64,000 bases of DNA, from NCBI RefSeq assembly GCF_001570425.1, contig NZ_BCSX01000001.1, positions 19,996 through 83,995 on the forward strand, written 5' to 3'. Within the stretch, counting starts at the first letter, position 1. Every line of letters starts with the position of its first letter. Positions 17,047-27,124 of the stretch are shown here, one piece after another. The notes beneath the pieces were generated by a model. It was not told the origin of the DNA. It was given only the letters and a program-made list of their open reading frames with translations, and did no database searches. The DNA is from Mycolicibacterium brisbanense. Lineage in GTDB: Bacteria; Actinomycetota; Actinomycetes; Mycobacteriales; Mycobacteriaceae. Position numbers and translations under genes: made by a program.

Positions 17047-17742
17047 GTGGCCACGTTCGCACCGCTTGAGCACCAAAAGGCGCCGACTGCTGTTCTCGCG
17101 CAGATCAGGCAGGCGATCCTGTCGGGCGAGCTCCCGGCTGGCGCACAGTTGCGCGAAGCCCATATCGCTGACGAGATGAAGATCAGTCGCTCACCGGTAC
17201 GCGAGGCCCTGAGCCGGCTGGAAGAAGAAGGTCTCGTTGAGAAGGTGCCGTTCAAGGGCGCTTTCGTGGCATCGGTCTCCCCCGCCACAGTCGCCGAGAT
17301 CGCGGCGCTGCGCTCCCTGCTCGAGCCGTATGCGGTGAGCCTGGCAATCGCGAACCTCAAAGAGGCCGACTGGAAGAATCTGCGCCGGATCGTCGAGCAA
17401 CTCGACCGTGCAGTCGGCAAGGACCCGGTCACTGAAATCGAGAAGCACCTGGCGTTTCACCGCTATTTCTACGAGCGGTGCGGCAACGCATCCCTGTTGT
17501 CCATCTGGCGGGATTGGGAATCGAAACTGCGGTTGTTCTTCATCGTCGACCATGAGGCGTTCCGGGACGCGCGCGACGTCGCACAAGTTCACCTGGATCT
17601 GATCTCCACGATCCAGTCGGGTGACGCGGCCGCGATCAGGGCGGCCTTCGCCCACCACGTTCACGACGCCCCAGGCGTCGAGGTCGGCGATCCGCTCTCG
17701 CGCAAGGATCCGGCTCCGCGATCGTCGACCCGCTCGGCGTAG
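17047..17742 (+). CDS. GntR-family regulator, FadR/FCD subfamily
   Basis: 231 residues from a GTG start. Residues about 10-75 form the winged helix-turn-helix (QIRQAILSGELPAGAQLREA, then SRSPVREALSRLEEEGLV). The rest is an all-helical FCD domain with the metal-ligand pattern expected for it (E..H in EKHLAFHRYFY and a late HHVHD). Such regulators bind small carboxylates and repress neighbouring catabolic genes at sites like TNGTNNACNA. Four such palindromes lie on promoters in this locus, so I infer it controls the whole 4.5-17.7 kb set. The last 25 residues are disordered and basic. Confidence 0.88.
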   Translation: MATFAPLEHQKAPTAVLAQIRQAILSGELPAGAQLREAHIADEMKISRSPVREALSRLEEEGLVEKVPFKGAFVASVSPATVAEIAALRSLLEPYAVSLAIANLKEADWKNLRRIVEQLDRAVGKDPVTEIEKHLAFHRYFYERCGNASLLSIWRDWESKLRLFFIVDHEAFRDARDVAQVHLDLISTIQSGDAAAIRAAFAHHVHDAPGVEVGDPLSRKDPAPRSSTRSA

Positions 17743-17757
17743 CGACCGGCTCGACAG

Positions 17758-19185
17758 TCAGACCCCGCGCTCCACGGGCAGCAGCCCACGATCCACAGCG
17801 GCAACCAGCGCGGCGTGGTCGGCCTCGGTTTGATCGGCATACCGCCGGGCGAACAGACACAGCGCCTGATCCACTCGGTCCGAGCCGCCCATGTAGCCGG
17901 CGATCATCGACGCGCCACTCGTGCGGGCATGGCCCTTCGCGAGCAGCTGTCCGACCACACCCGCGTAGTCGGTGAGCGCGTCGGCATCGATGGCATCCAG
18001 CGGAATGGTGCCTTTCATATTGCGGAACTGCCGCACGTAATACTGTCGACCGTCCATGCTCGTCCAGCCCAGTAGTGGATCGCTGACGGTCTGTAGCGCC
18101 TGCTGATACTCCACCACACGCTGTCCCTGGTGCGCGTGCCAGGCGGATTCACCGTGGACGTACCGCGCGAGCACCGACCGGCGGGCTTGTTTGAGCTGCA
18201 GGAAGATGACATCGTCGGGCGTCGAGCCTTCGAGCAGCGCCACGTAGGCACGCAATCCGACACTGCCGACGCCGACCACCTTGTGCGCGACGTCGACGAG
18301 CGTGTAACCACCGAGCATGCGACGCCAGTGCGGGGCCAGCGTGCACAGATACTCGTCGAGCGCTTCGGCGAGCTGATCGGCGTCCGGTTCGGACAGCCGG
18401 GTGATCAGCGGGGGCTCCTCCACCAGCCGGCGTACTCCCGCGACCTCCTCGGTGAACCGGGGCAGGGCGCGGTCACTCGTGCGGTTGCGGGCTCGCTTGG
18501 CGGCGCGGTTCACCTCGTCCTGCAGCTTGCCCCCGGCCTCGGCCGCCAATTCGTCGGCGCCGATCCGCTGGAACGAGCGGGCGAACAGCGGCTGATCGGC
18601 AAGCCAGCGAATCTGCTTGCGGTAGGACGCAACACAGGCTTGCACCGACGTGGCGCACTGCTCTTCGGTGGCGCCGTTGTGCCGGCCCGCGACCCAGATA
18701 CTGGCCACCAACCGGCGCAGGTCCCATTCCCACCCACCAGGATGGGCCTCGTCGAAATCGTTGAGATCGATGACCAGATCCCGCTCGGGCGACGCATAGA
18801 ACCCGAAGTTGCCCAGATGCGCGTCACCGCAGACGACCGGGTTGATGCCGGTGCTCGGGAGGTGCGCGACGTCGTCGGCCATGACCACCGCCGAACCACG
18901 CAGAAAGCCGTACGGGGACGCGACCATACGGCCGACCCGGATTGGAATGAGCCGGTCGACGCGGCCTTCGTGGCTGATCGTAATCAGCTGGATCGGGTCG
19001 GGCCGGCCGATGCGCAGATCCCAATCTGCCAGCGTGCGACGCGGAACTCGCTTCCGCAGCCCCTTACCGATCGCGTACCGCTCGGCACGCGACACCGGTC
19101 GGTGCCGCAGCGACCGGTAGGAGGTGCTGTCGACCTCGGCCAGCACCGTATGGCTGCTGCCGTTGGTCTGCGAAGCGCTGATCAC
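17758..19185 (-). CDS. DUF2252 family protein (kinase-like fold)
   Basis: 475 residues from a GTG start. The diagnostic DUF2252 motifs are present: VVCGDAHLGNFGFY followed by DLNDFDEAHPGGWEWDLRRL, which resemble the H-x-D and DxD catalytic segments of aminoglycoside-kinase-like folds, and the late RQFRNMKG and LAKGHARTSG segments. Function is unknown; a small-molecule kinase is an inference from fold resemblance. It runs convergently to gntR and is separated by 17 bases from the alcohol dehydrogenase upstream, so it may be co-transcribed with it. Confidence 0.85.
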   Translation of the reverse strand: MISASQTNGSSHTVLAEVDSTSYRSLRHRPVSRAERYAIGKGLRKRVPRRTLADWDLRIGRPDPIQLITISHEGRVDRLIPIRVGRMVASPYGFLRGSAVVMADDVAHLPSTGINPVVCGDAHLGNFGFYASPERDLVIDLNDFDEAHPGGWEWDLRRLVASIWVAGRHNGATEEQCATSVQACVASYRKQIRWLADQPLFARSFQRIGADELAAEAGGKLQDEVNRAAKRARNRTSDRALPRFTEEVAGVRRLVEEPPLITRLSEPDADQLAEALDEYLCTLAPHWRRMLGGYTLVDVAHKVVGVGSVGLRAYVALLEGSTPDDVIFLQLKQARRSVLARYVHGESAWHAHQGQRVVEYQQALQTVSDPLLGWTSMDGRQYYVRQFRNMKGTIPLDAIDADALTDYAGVVGQLLAKGHARTSGASMIAGYMGGSDRVDQALCLFARRYADQTEADHAALVAAVDRGLLPVERGV

Positions 19186-19201
19186 AGGCTGATGGTACGA
19201 C

Positions 19202-20248
19202 TCAGGCTGAACGACAGGGTTCGATGATGGTCATCCCGGGACCCGTCGGCGCATCCATGGCCGCCAGCGCCGCACCGGCCTCGTCGAGTCCGACCACCCG
19301 GGTCACCAGCCGTTCCGGGTCGAGCGCACCGCTCGCAAGGAGCTCGAGCATCGCCGGATAGTCCACGGCGGGCATCCCGTGCGAGCCGAGCACCGCGAGC
19401 TCGTGGGCGATCACGCGGTCCATCGGCAGAGCGGTCTGTGCGGCGTCGCCGAGCAACAGACCCACTTGCACGTGGCGGCCGCGACGGCGCAGCGAGGACA
19501 CCGAGGCAGCCGCGACCGCGGGATGGCCGATGGCGTCGACCCCGATGTGCGCCCCTCCCCCGGTGCGATGGACGACTTCGGTTGCGACGTCGTCGATCTC
19601 AGCGCCGTTGATCAGTTCATCGGCGCCCAGCGCACCGGCCGTCGCGAGGGCTTCCGCGCTGCGGTCGACGGCAACGACGTTGGCGCCGAAGGCTTTCGCG
19701 ATCATCACCGCCGACAGACCGACGCCACCGCAGCCATGGACCGCGACCCACTGTCCGGGCCGCACGGCGCCGTGGGTGACGACCGCTCGAAACGACGTGG
19801 CGAACCGGCACCCCAGAGCTGCCGCCGCGACGAACGACACGGTATCCGGCAGCCGCACCAGATTGGTCTGCGCGCGTGGCACAGCCACCTGCCGAGCGAA
19901 GGAGCCCGGCAGGGTGAACCCGGGCTGCAGTTGGTCGGGGCACACCTGCGCGTCACCGGCGACGCAGTACTCACACAGCCCGCAACCCAGCACGAACGGC
20001 ACCGTGACCCGCTCCCCCACCTGCCAGCCGGTGACCTCCGTGCCGACCGCTGCGATGGTCCCGGCGAACTCGTGCCCGGGGATGATCGGCACTTCGACCG
20101 GATCGTGACCGCGCCAGGCATGCCAGTCGGAACGGCACACTCCCGTCGCGGCCACGTCGATGATCACGCCATCGGCAGGGCATTGCGGATCGGCCACATC
20201 GACAACCGTCGGCAGCACACCGACCTCGGGATACACCACGGCTCGCAC
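19202..20248 (-). CDS. Zinc-dependent medium-chain alcohol dehydrogenase
   Basis: 348 residues. Catalytic zinc ligands appear as Cys in ATGVCRSDWHAW and His/Glu in GHEFAG; the structural zinc site is CGLCEYCVAGDAQVC with all four cysteines. The NAD(P) loop is HGCGGVGLSAVMIA. It is a zinc-type MDR alcohol dehydrogenase with unknown substrate. The GTG start has no clear ribosome-binding site, and a TACCAT box just upstream allows a leaderless message, though the gene lies only 30 bases behind the PIG-L gene. Confidence 0.87.
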   Translation of the reverse strand: MRAVVYPEVGVLPTVVDVADPQCPADGVIIDVAATGVCRSDWHAWRGHDPVEVPIIPGHEFAGTIAAVGTEVTGWQVGERVTVPFVLGCGLCEYCVAGDAQVCPDQLQPGFTLPGSFARQVAVPRAQTNLVRLPDTVSFVAAAALGCRFATSFRAVVTHGAVRPGQWVAVHGCGGVGLSAVMIAKAFGANVVAVDRSAEALATAGALGADELINGAEIDDVATEVVHRTGGGAHIGVDAIGHPAVAAASVSSLRRRGRHVQVGLLLGDAAQTALPMDRVIAHELAVLGSHGMPAVDYPAMLELLASGALDPERLVTRVVGLDEAGAALAAMDAPTGPGMTIIEPCRSA

Positions 20249-20278
20249 AAGTAGATGGTAGGTGGCCCGGTTGGTTGC

Positions 20279-20953
20279 TCAGCGGTGTCGCTTGAGGATG
20301 AACTCGACCGTGCGTCCCCCGAGTGCCTCGCGTACCGGCGTGGTCATCTCCACCTGGCGGCGGGCCTGTTCGACGATGGGCGTGTGCGGATCGAGCACCG
20401 ACAGGTAAACCTCATGGGCGGCAAGCGATTCGACGGCCCGATCGGTATAGCCGTCAACCAGCTCGTAGTGCGTCGGGTCCGGCCCGTTCTCGAACAGCCA
20501 CGCAGGCGGCTCGACCAGACTGTCGTACGCCTCCGCGACCGCGTGCGCGAACTCGATGTGGTCTCGTTGGTTGGGCGCGTCGGGCGCCCAGCTCGGGCCG
20601 CTGTAGATCGTGACGACGAGGTCGGGATGCAGGCTCGCCATGGTCGCGGCGATCTTGGCCCGCAGCTCGGGGGTGTTGCGGATGTCGCTGTCCGGAAAGT
20701 CCCAGAACGCCACGTCGCTGACTCCGACGAGGGCCGCCGACCGGCGCTGCTCCACTTCCCGCAACGGTCCGGCCTGTTCGGGCGGCATGCCGGCGATTCC
20801 CCTCTCGCCACGAGAGGCCAGGGCGTAGTGCACGGTCTTGCCGGAATCGGTCCACTTGGCGACGGCCGCACCGACGCCGTACTCGGGATCGTCCGGGTGA
20901 GGCACCAGCACGAGTGCGATCTGCCAGTCCGCAGGGAACGGTTGCTCCGTCAT
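20279..20953 (-). CDS. PIG-L family deacetylase
   Basis: 224 residues from ATG 20953 with GAAAGG 7 bases upstream. The zinc-binding PHPDDPE motif near residue 17 and the later QRDHIEFAHAV segment with the third metal ligand identify the LmbE/PIG-L fold, used for N-deacetylation of N-acetylglucosamine derivatives such as mycothiol precursors. The context (luciferase-like monooxygenase, transporter, alcohol dehydrogenase) does not suggest mycothiol synthesis; a mycothiol-conjugate amidase-like detoxification role is possible. The start further upstream, in frame at 21046, has no ribosome-binding site. Confidence 0.83.
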   Translation of the reverse strand: MTEQPFPADWQIALVLVPHPDDPEYGVGAAVAKWTDSGKTVHYALASRGERGIAGMPPEQAGPLREVEQRRSAALVGVSDVAFWDFPDSDIRNTPELRAKIAATMASLHPDLVVTIYSGPSWAPDAPNQRDHIEFAHAVAEAYDSLVEPPAWLFENGPDPTHYELVDGYTDRAVESLAAHEVYLSVLDPHTPIVEQARRQVEMTTPVREALGGRTVEFILKRHR

Positions 20954-21211
20954 GGCGACACCTTTCTGCTCTGCGATGTCGGTGTCGTCTGTCATTCTGT
21001 GCCCATATGGAGGCGCGAATGAATGTCCGTGCGCTGATCGGCGCACCGTGAGCCTTACGTACCTGGGCAGGGACGCATCCGAGCCTTACCCGCGAGCCGT
21101 ACCTGATCGTTGTCATGGATGGTGACGGCATCCGCGACGCTGTCCAAAATGCACGTTTCGCGAATTATCTGGAGGAGTGCATCGAGCGAGCCCAGCGTCG
21201 CTGACCGCAGC

Positions 21212-22576
21212 TCAGAACCAGCCCGGCGGCCGGTAGACGGCACCGGGATGATCCGCAGCCAGCAGGGGTCCGGTACCGCCGAGCCGCTCGCGCAGGGTGA
21301 CGCGCTCGGTGTCAGCGGGGACCCGGTCACGCCGGCGCAGCTCGGGCACCACGTGACGGGCGAAGTCGACGAAGGTGCCCGGCGTCGTGACGTAGGCCAG
21401 GTTGAATCCGTCGACGCCGGCTTCCTCGACCCAACGTTCGAGTTCGTCGGCAACTTCGGTGGGTGAACCGACCACCACCGGCCCGCGGCCGCCGAGACCG
21501 ACCTCCTGGGCCAACTGCGCCGCCGTCCACGAGCGGTCCGGCGTGGTAAACGACGCCAGCGCAGAGCGATTCGCCTCGGTCTGGACGTATCTCAGGGGTT
21601 CGTCCGGGCCGAGCTCGGCCAGGTCCACCCCGGTCCAGCCGCCGAACAGCGCCAGCGCACCGTCGGTGCTCACATACCGCCGGTAGTCGTGCAGCTTGGC
21701 GACGGCCGCCTCATGGGTCTCGGCGACGATCGGGGTCAGCATCGTGAACACCTTGATGGACTGCGGATCTCGGCCGTGTTCGGCTGCGGCGTCGCGCAGC
21801 GCCTTGACCGGCTTGGCGACGATCTCGGGCGTCGGGCCCGACACGAAGACCGCCTCGGCGTGCGCCGCGGCGAACTGGACTCCGCGCGGCGAGGCGCCCG
21901 CCTGAAACAGCACGGGCGTGCGCTGCGGGGACGGTTCGCACAGGAACGGCCCCGGGACGTTGAAGTAGCGGCCCTTGTGCTCGATGTCATGCACTTTGGC
22001 CGGGTCGGTGAACACGCCCCGATCGCGGTCGCGGATCACGGCGCCCGGCTCCCACGACGCCTCCCACAGCTTGTAGCAGACCTCGAGGTATTCCTCGGCG
22101 ATCTCGTAGCGTTCGTCGTGCGGGATCTGGGCGTCCAGCCCGAGATTACGGGCGGCACTGTCGAGATAGGAGGTGACGATGTTCCAGGCCACCCGGCCGC
22201 CGGTCAGGTGATCCAGCGTCGAGAATCGGCGGGCCAGAGCGTAGGGCTGCTCGTAGGTCAGCGACACCGTGACGCCGAACCCGAGGGTTTCGGTGACCGC
22301 CGCCATGGCGGACACGGTCAGCGTGGGGTCGTTGACCGGTACCTGCGCGGCATCGGTCACGGCCGCATCCCGTGAACCGCCGTACACGTCGTAGACGCCG
22401 AGCACGTCGGCGAGGAACAACGCGTCGAAGCCACCGGCCTCCAGCGTGCGGGCCAACTCCGTCCAGTACCCGAGCTCGCGGTAGCGGTAGCCCTGGTCGT
22501 CGGGATGACGCCACAGCCCTGCTGACTGATGTCCGACGCAGGCCATGTCGAAGGCGTTGAGATAGATCCTGTTCAT
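21212..22576 (-). CDS. NtaA/SnaA/DszA-type flavin-dependent monooxygenase
   Basis: 454 residues, the usual length for this luciferase-like subgroup, which includes nitrilotriacetate monooxygenase and dibenzothiophene-sulfone monooxygenase. Typical segments are LGYWTELARTLEAGGFDALF, YDVYGGS, STLDHLTGGRVAWNIVTSYL and PVLFQAGASPRG. It uses FMNH2 supplied by a separate reductase, which is not in this window. The start overlaps the transporter stop as ATGA, so uptake and first oxidation of the same compound are coupled. Substrates of relatives are sulfonates, chelators or long-chain compounds. Confidence 0.87.
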   Translation of the reverse strand: MNRIYLNAFDMACVGHQSAGLWRHPDDQGYRYRELGYWTELARTLEAGGFDALFLADVLGVYDVYGGSRDAAVTDAAQVPVNDPTLTVSAMAAVTETLGFGVTVSLTYEQPYALARRFSTLDHLTGGRVAWNIVTSYLDSAARNLGLDAQIPHDERYEIAEEYLEVCYKLWEASWEPGAVIRDRDRGVFTDPAKVHDIEHKGRYFNVPGPFLCEPSPQRTPVLFQAGASPRGVQFAAAHAEAVFVSGPTPEIVAKPVKALRDAAAEHGRDPQSIKVFTMLTPIVAETHEAAVAKLHDYRRYVSTDGALALFGGWTGVDLAELGPDEPLRYVQTEANRSALASFTTPDRSWTAAQLAQEVGLGGRGPVVVGSPTEVADELERWVEEAGVDGFNLAYVTTPGTFVDFARHVVPELRRRDRVPADTERVTLRERLGGTGPLLAADHPGAVYRPPGWF

Positions 22577-23880
22577 TGCGCATCCCCGATCTGATCCAGA
22601 TTTGTTTCCCGCGCGAAGTAGGCGGATGCCAGCGTGATCGCGGTCAGCACCGCGAAATACCCGACGATCAGGCAGGGGCTGCCCCCACCGGCCACCAGCA
22701 GAGCCGCTGCGATCAACGGTGCGAATCCACCCGAGAGCACCGCACCGATCTGATACCCGAGCGATGCACCGCTGTAGCGCAGGCGGGTGTCGAACAGTTC
22801 ACCGAACCAGGCCGCCTGGGGCCCGTACATGGCGTCGTGCGCGATGTTGATCCCGAACACGATGGACAGCACGATCGCGACGTGGGATCCGGTGCCGGCG
22901 GCCACGAAGAACAGGGTCAGGGCCACCAAACCCGCCACCGCACCGAACAGATACGGTGGCCGTCTGCCCACCCGGTCGGACAGCATCGCCCACGCCGGCG
23001 TGCTGATCAGGCCGATGGCCGACGCGATGAGGACGGCTGTCAGGCCGACCTGGCTGCCCGCCTCTGAATCCGCAAGGTAGGTCAGTGAATACGTGGTCAG
23101 CAGGACGAACAGGGCGATCTGTGAGAACCGTAACCCGGTGGTGATCAACACATTTCGCGGCTGGGTACGCAGCACCTCCAGCACCGGCAACCGCACCACC
23201 TCGCCGCGGTCCCGGATTCGCGTGAACACCTCGGCGTCGGTGAGCCTGAGCCGGATCACCAGCCCGATCACGACGAGAACGGCACTCAGCAGGAACGGGA
23301 TTCGCCAGCCGTAGCTGAGGAAGGCATCGGGGCCCGTGATCGTCCTCGTCGCGTAGAAGACCCCCGTCGACAGCAACATGCCTGCCGGCGAGCCCAATTG
23401 CGTGAAACTGCCGAACAGGCCGCGGCGCCCCGCCGGCGCATGCTCCACCGAGAGCAGTGCCGCGCCGCCCCATTCCGCGCCCACCGCAAGGCCCTGTAGC
23501 AACCGCAGGCTCACCAGCAGTGCCGGAGCCAGCAGCCCAACCTGGGCGTACGTCGGCAAAAGCCCGATCGCGAAAGTGCTCAGGCCCATCCCGACGAGCG
23601 CGGTCACCAGAACAGCCTTGCGTCCCAACCGGTCTCCGTAGTGACCTGAGATCAGCGCGCCGAGCGGCCGCGCCCCGAACCCCGCCGCATAGGTCGCGAA
23701 CGAGGCCAGCGTTCCCGCTGTCGATGAGATGTTCGGGAAGAACAGTGGTTTGAAGACCAGCGCTGCGGCCGTGGCATACAGATAGAAGTCGTACCACTCG
23801 ATCGTGGTGCCGACCGCACTGCCCAACGCGACGGTGCGCGCAGTGGGTTTGGCCGCTGAACGTGGGGCAGTAAGCGTCAC
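22573..23880 (-). CDS. MHS-family MFS transporter
   Basis: 435 residues from GTG 23880. It carries the metabolite:H+ symporter signature: GTTIEWYDFYLYATAAALVF at helix 1, then the loop GDRLGRK, and RLLQGLAVGAEWGGA in helix 4. Relatives carry shikimate, proline/betaine, citrate or sulfonate-like acids. An earlier in-frame start (23940) adds 20 residues unlike the family. No ribosome-binding site is obvious at the GTG. It is translationally coupled to the downstream monooxygenase. Confidence 0.85.
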   Translation of the reverse strand: MTLTAPRSAAKPTARTVALGSAVGTTIEWYDFYLYATAAALVFKPLFFPNISSTAGTLASFATYAAGFGARPLGALISGHYGDRLGRKAVLVTALVGMGLSTFAIGLLPTYAQVGLLAPALLVSLRLLQGLAVGAEWGGAALLSVEHAPAGRRGLFGSFTQLGSPAGMLLSTGVFYATRTITGPDAFLSYGWRIPFLLSAVLVVIGLVIRLRLTDAEVFTRIRDRGEVVRLPVLEVLRTQPRNVLITTGLRFSQIALFVLLTTYSLTYLADSEAGSQVGLTAVLIASAIGLISTPAWAMLSDRVGRRPPYLFGAVAGLVALTLFFVAAGTGSHVAIVLSIVFGINIAHDAMYGPQAAWFGELFDTRLRYSGASLGYQIGAVLSGGFAPLIAAALLVAGGGSPCLIVGYFAVLTAITLASAYFARETNLDQIGDAQ

Positions 23881-23952
23881 GTGGCCACAGACTATGCAGC
23901 ACTGAGGCCACCCGGAAGGTTTGTCCTCACCGTGACGCAAAAGGGTCGGGAG

Positions 23953-24561
23953 TCACCGCCCGATCGTCACACCGTGCACCACGATCGCGGTGGTCTGGGC
24001 CACCCATTCGTCGTCGAGGTCGCTGCCCGGCCACAACAGCATTCTCAGCATGGTGGCCCCGCCGATGATCTCCACCAGCCGGTCGGGGTCGACGTCCGCG
24101 TGCACCTCACCGCGGGCGATGCCGTCGACCACCCGCTCGCGCACCGCGGCGAACATCCCGGTGAAGCGGGCCATCACCCGGGCGTTGAGCTCGGGGTCGG
24201 CGGCCACGTCGGCGACCAGCCCCGGCAAGGCGGCACGCACCACGGGACTGGTGAACACGTCGCGAGCGGCGCTGATCATTGCCCGCACGTCGGCGGCGAC
24301 ATCGCCTGCCGGGGTGGCCAGCGCACTCGGCGCCGCGGGGAACACGGCCTCGTGCACGAGTTCGGCCTTGCTCGACCACCTCCGATACAGCGCTGTCTTG
24401 GTGGTCTGCGCGCGTTCGGCGACGGCGGCCATGGTGACTGCTGAATAGCCGATTTCGACAAGCAGATCCGCGGTGGCGCGCAGTATGGCAGCGTCGATGC
24501 GCGGGTCGCGCGGGCGGCCGGCGCCGGAAACCTTGCCATTCGTAGACGGGTCTGCTTTCAT
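23953..24561 (-). CDS. TetR-family transcriptional regulator
   Basis: About 202 residues from ATG 24561 (a GTG at 24573 is also possible). Residues about 18-65 form the TetR helix-turn-helix (ILRATADLLVEIGYSAVTMA then TTKTALYRRWSSKAEL), followed by an all-helical ligand domain of the TetR_C_33-like kind. It is divergent from the phosphotransferase gene with only 45 bases between starts, so it most likely regulates that gene pair; the MFS and monooxygenase operon behind it is a second candidate. Confidence 0.87.
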   Translation of the reverse strand: MKADPSTNGKVSGAGRPRDPRIDAAILRATADLLVEIGYSAVTMAAVAERAQTTKTALYRRWSSKAELVHEAVFPAAPSALATPAGDVAADVRAMISAARDVFTSPVVRAALPGLVADVAADPELNARVMARFTGMFAAVRERVVDGIARGEVHADVDPDRLVEIIGGATMLRMLLWPGSDLDDEWVAQTTAIVVHGVTIGR

Positions 24562-24563
24562 AA

Positions 24564-25743
<1,180 letters not shown>

Positions 25744-25745
<2 letters not shown>

Positions 25746-26887
25746 TGCTCGGCCCCATGGACGAATTCCCGGTACATCAAGTCCCCCAGCCCATCGCGTG
25801 GCCCGGATCATCAGACCGGAATTTCTACGACCGCTCGTATTTCAACGCTCACGACCGCACCGGCGACATCTTCGTCATCACGGGCATCGGTTATTACCCC
25901 AACCTCGGGGTCAAGGATGCCTATCTGCTGGTGTCCCGCCGCGGCAGCGGCAAATTCGGGCAGGGCGGCGACACGCAAACCGCGGTCCATCTGTCCGATG
26001 CCGTCGACCAGGACCGGCTGCACCAGCATGTCCTCGGCTACCGCGTCGAGGTCACCGAGCCTCTGCAGCAGGTGCGCATCGTCCTCGACGAAACCGACGG
26101 CATCGCAGCCGATCTCACCTGGAACGGACTGTTCGACGTCGTCCAGGAACAGCCACATCTGATGCGACAGGGCAACCGCGTCACCCTCGACGCCCAGCGG
26201 TTCGCCCAATTGGGTTCGTGGACAGGCCATCTGGAGATCGATGGGGAGCACATCGCCGTCGACCCGGCAACGTGGATCGGTTCGCGGGACCGCTCCTGGG
26301 GAATCCGGCCGATCGGCGAGGCCGAGCCGGCCGGCCGACCGGCCGACCCGCCGTTCGAGGGCATGTGGTGGCTCTACGTACCGATCGCGTTCGACGAGTT
26401 CTCGATCGTCATCATCATCCAAGAAGACCCCGACGGATTCCGCTCGCTCAACGACTGCACGCGGATCTGGAAGGACGGCCGCGTCGAGCAACTCGGCTGG
26501 CCGCGCGTGAAGATCCACTACCGCAGCGGAACCCGCATTCCCGCCGGCGCCACCATCGACGCCACGGCCCCCGACGGCTCGCCCGTGCGGTTCGACGTGG
26601 AATCCAAACTGCCCGTGCCGATTCACGTGGGCGGCGGCTACGGCGGTGACGTCGACTGGCTGCACGGCATGTGGAAAGGCCACCGGTTCACCGAACGGGT
26701 CACCTACGACATGACCGACCCCGCGATCATCGGCAGGGCCGGGTTCGGCGTCATCGACCACGTCGGCCGCGCAGTGTGCACCGAAGGCAACGGTGCACCC
26801 GTGGAGGGCTGGGGTCTGTTCGAGCACGGTGCGTTGGGCCGCCATGACCCGTCGGGTTTCCAGGACTGGCTGACTGTCGCCCCGTAA
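25744..26887 (+). CDS. Hypothetical protein, AttH/CrtC-like (lipocalin-type beta-barrel) fold
   Basis: 380 residues, ATG overlapping the phosphotransferase stop. The sequence is rich in beta-strand patterns with repeated WIGSRDRSWGIRP and WWLYVPIAFDEFSIVI segments, as in AttH/hydroxyneurosporene-synthase-like and related mycobacterial proteins that often follow phosphotransferases. There is no signal peptide or membrane segment. The biochemical role is not known; binding or hydration of a hydrophobic molecule is a guess from the fold. Confidence 0.68.
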
Positions 26888-26894
26888 CTTTTTT

Positions 26895-26996
26895 CCCGCG
26901 AAACTTTTTCTCCCGCGAAACTTTCTCTCCCGCGAGCAGACATGGAGGTGCCCGACACGCCGGGCCTGGCGAACCTTTGCGTCTGCTCGCGGGAGA
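26895..26996. repeat. 17-bp tandem repeat running into a 16-bp-stem inverted repeat
   Basis: CCCGCG recurs at 26895, 26912 and 26929, exactly 17 bases apart, each followed by AAACTTT-like sequence in the first two units. The third unit is the left arm of an inverted repeat: CTCCCGCGAGCAGAC (26927-26941) pairs with GTCTGCTCGCGGGAG (26981-26995), extended by one more pair, around a 39-base loop. It lies between convergent genes and could act as a terminator or be a dispersed mycobacterial repeat. Confidence 0.6.
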
Positions 26997-27047
26997 AACT
27001 CGCGGGGGAAAGCGTTGACAGGGCTCCTCAAGCCAGGACTGCGCGTC

Positions 27048-27117
27048 CGCACGCTGTGACGAGCGTGCGCGAAGTGCTGACGAGACACGGCGTGTCGGAG
27101 GACAGACACGCACGCTC
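27048..27117. repeat. Short inverted repeats between convergent genes
   Basis: CGCACGCT (27048-27055) pairs with AGCGTGCG (27062-27069), and GAGCGTGCG (27061-27069) also pairs with CGCACGCTC (27109-27117), enclosing the small palindrome GACACGGCGTGTC (27084-27096). The arms could form alternative hairpins. It ends 8 bases before the stop of the EthA-like gene and may terminate it. Confidence 0.45.
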
Positions 27118-27124
27118 GCGGTGC

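Noticed and set aside
18040..18055. Another CTGTCGAC string resembling the GntR operator
   Set aside because: It lies inside the DUF2252 coding sequence, away from any promoter, and is not symmetrical beyond the core.
18130..19227. 365-codon open frame opposite the DUF2252 gene
   Set aside because: Antisense shadow of a well-supported gene in high-GC DNA; composition is Arg/Pro-rich without motifs.
20255..21022. Long plus-strand frame opposite the PIG-L gene
   Set aside because: The minus strand carries the PHPDD deacetylase motif; the plus frame has no recognisable features.
21116..21205. 29-codon plus-strand frame between two minus-strand genes
   Set aside because: The peptide looks protein-like, but there is no ribosome-binding site or other support; too short to call.
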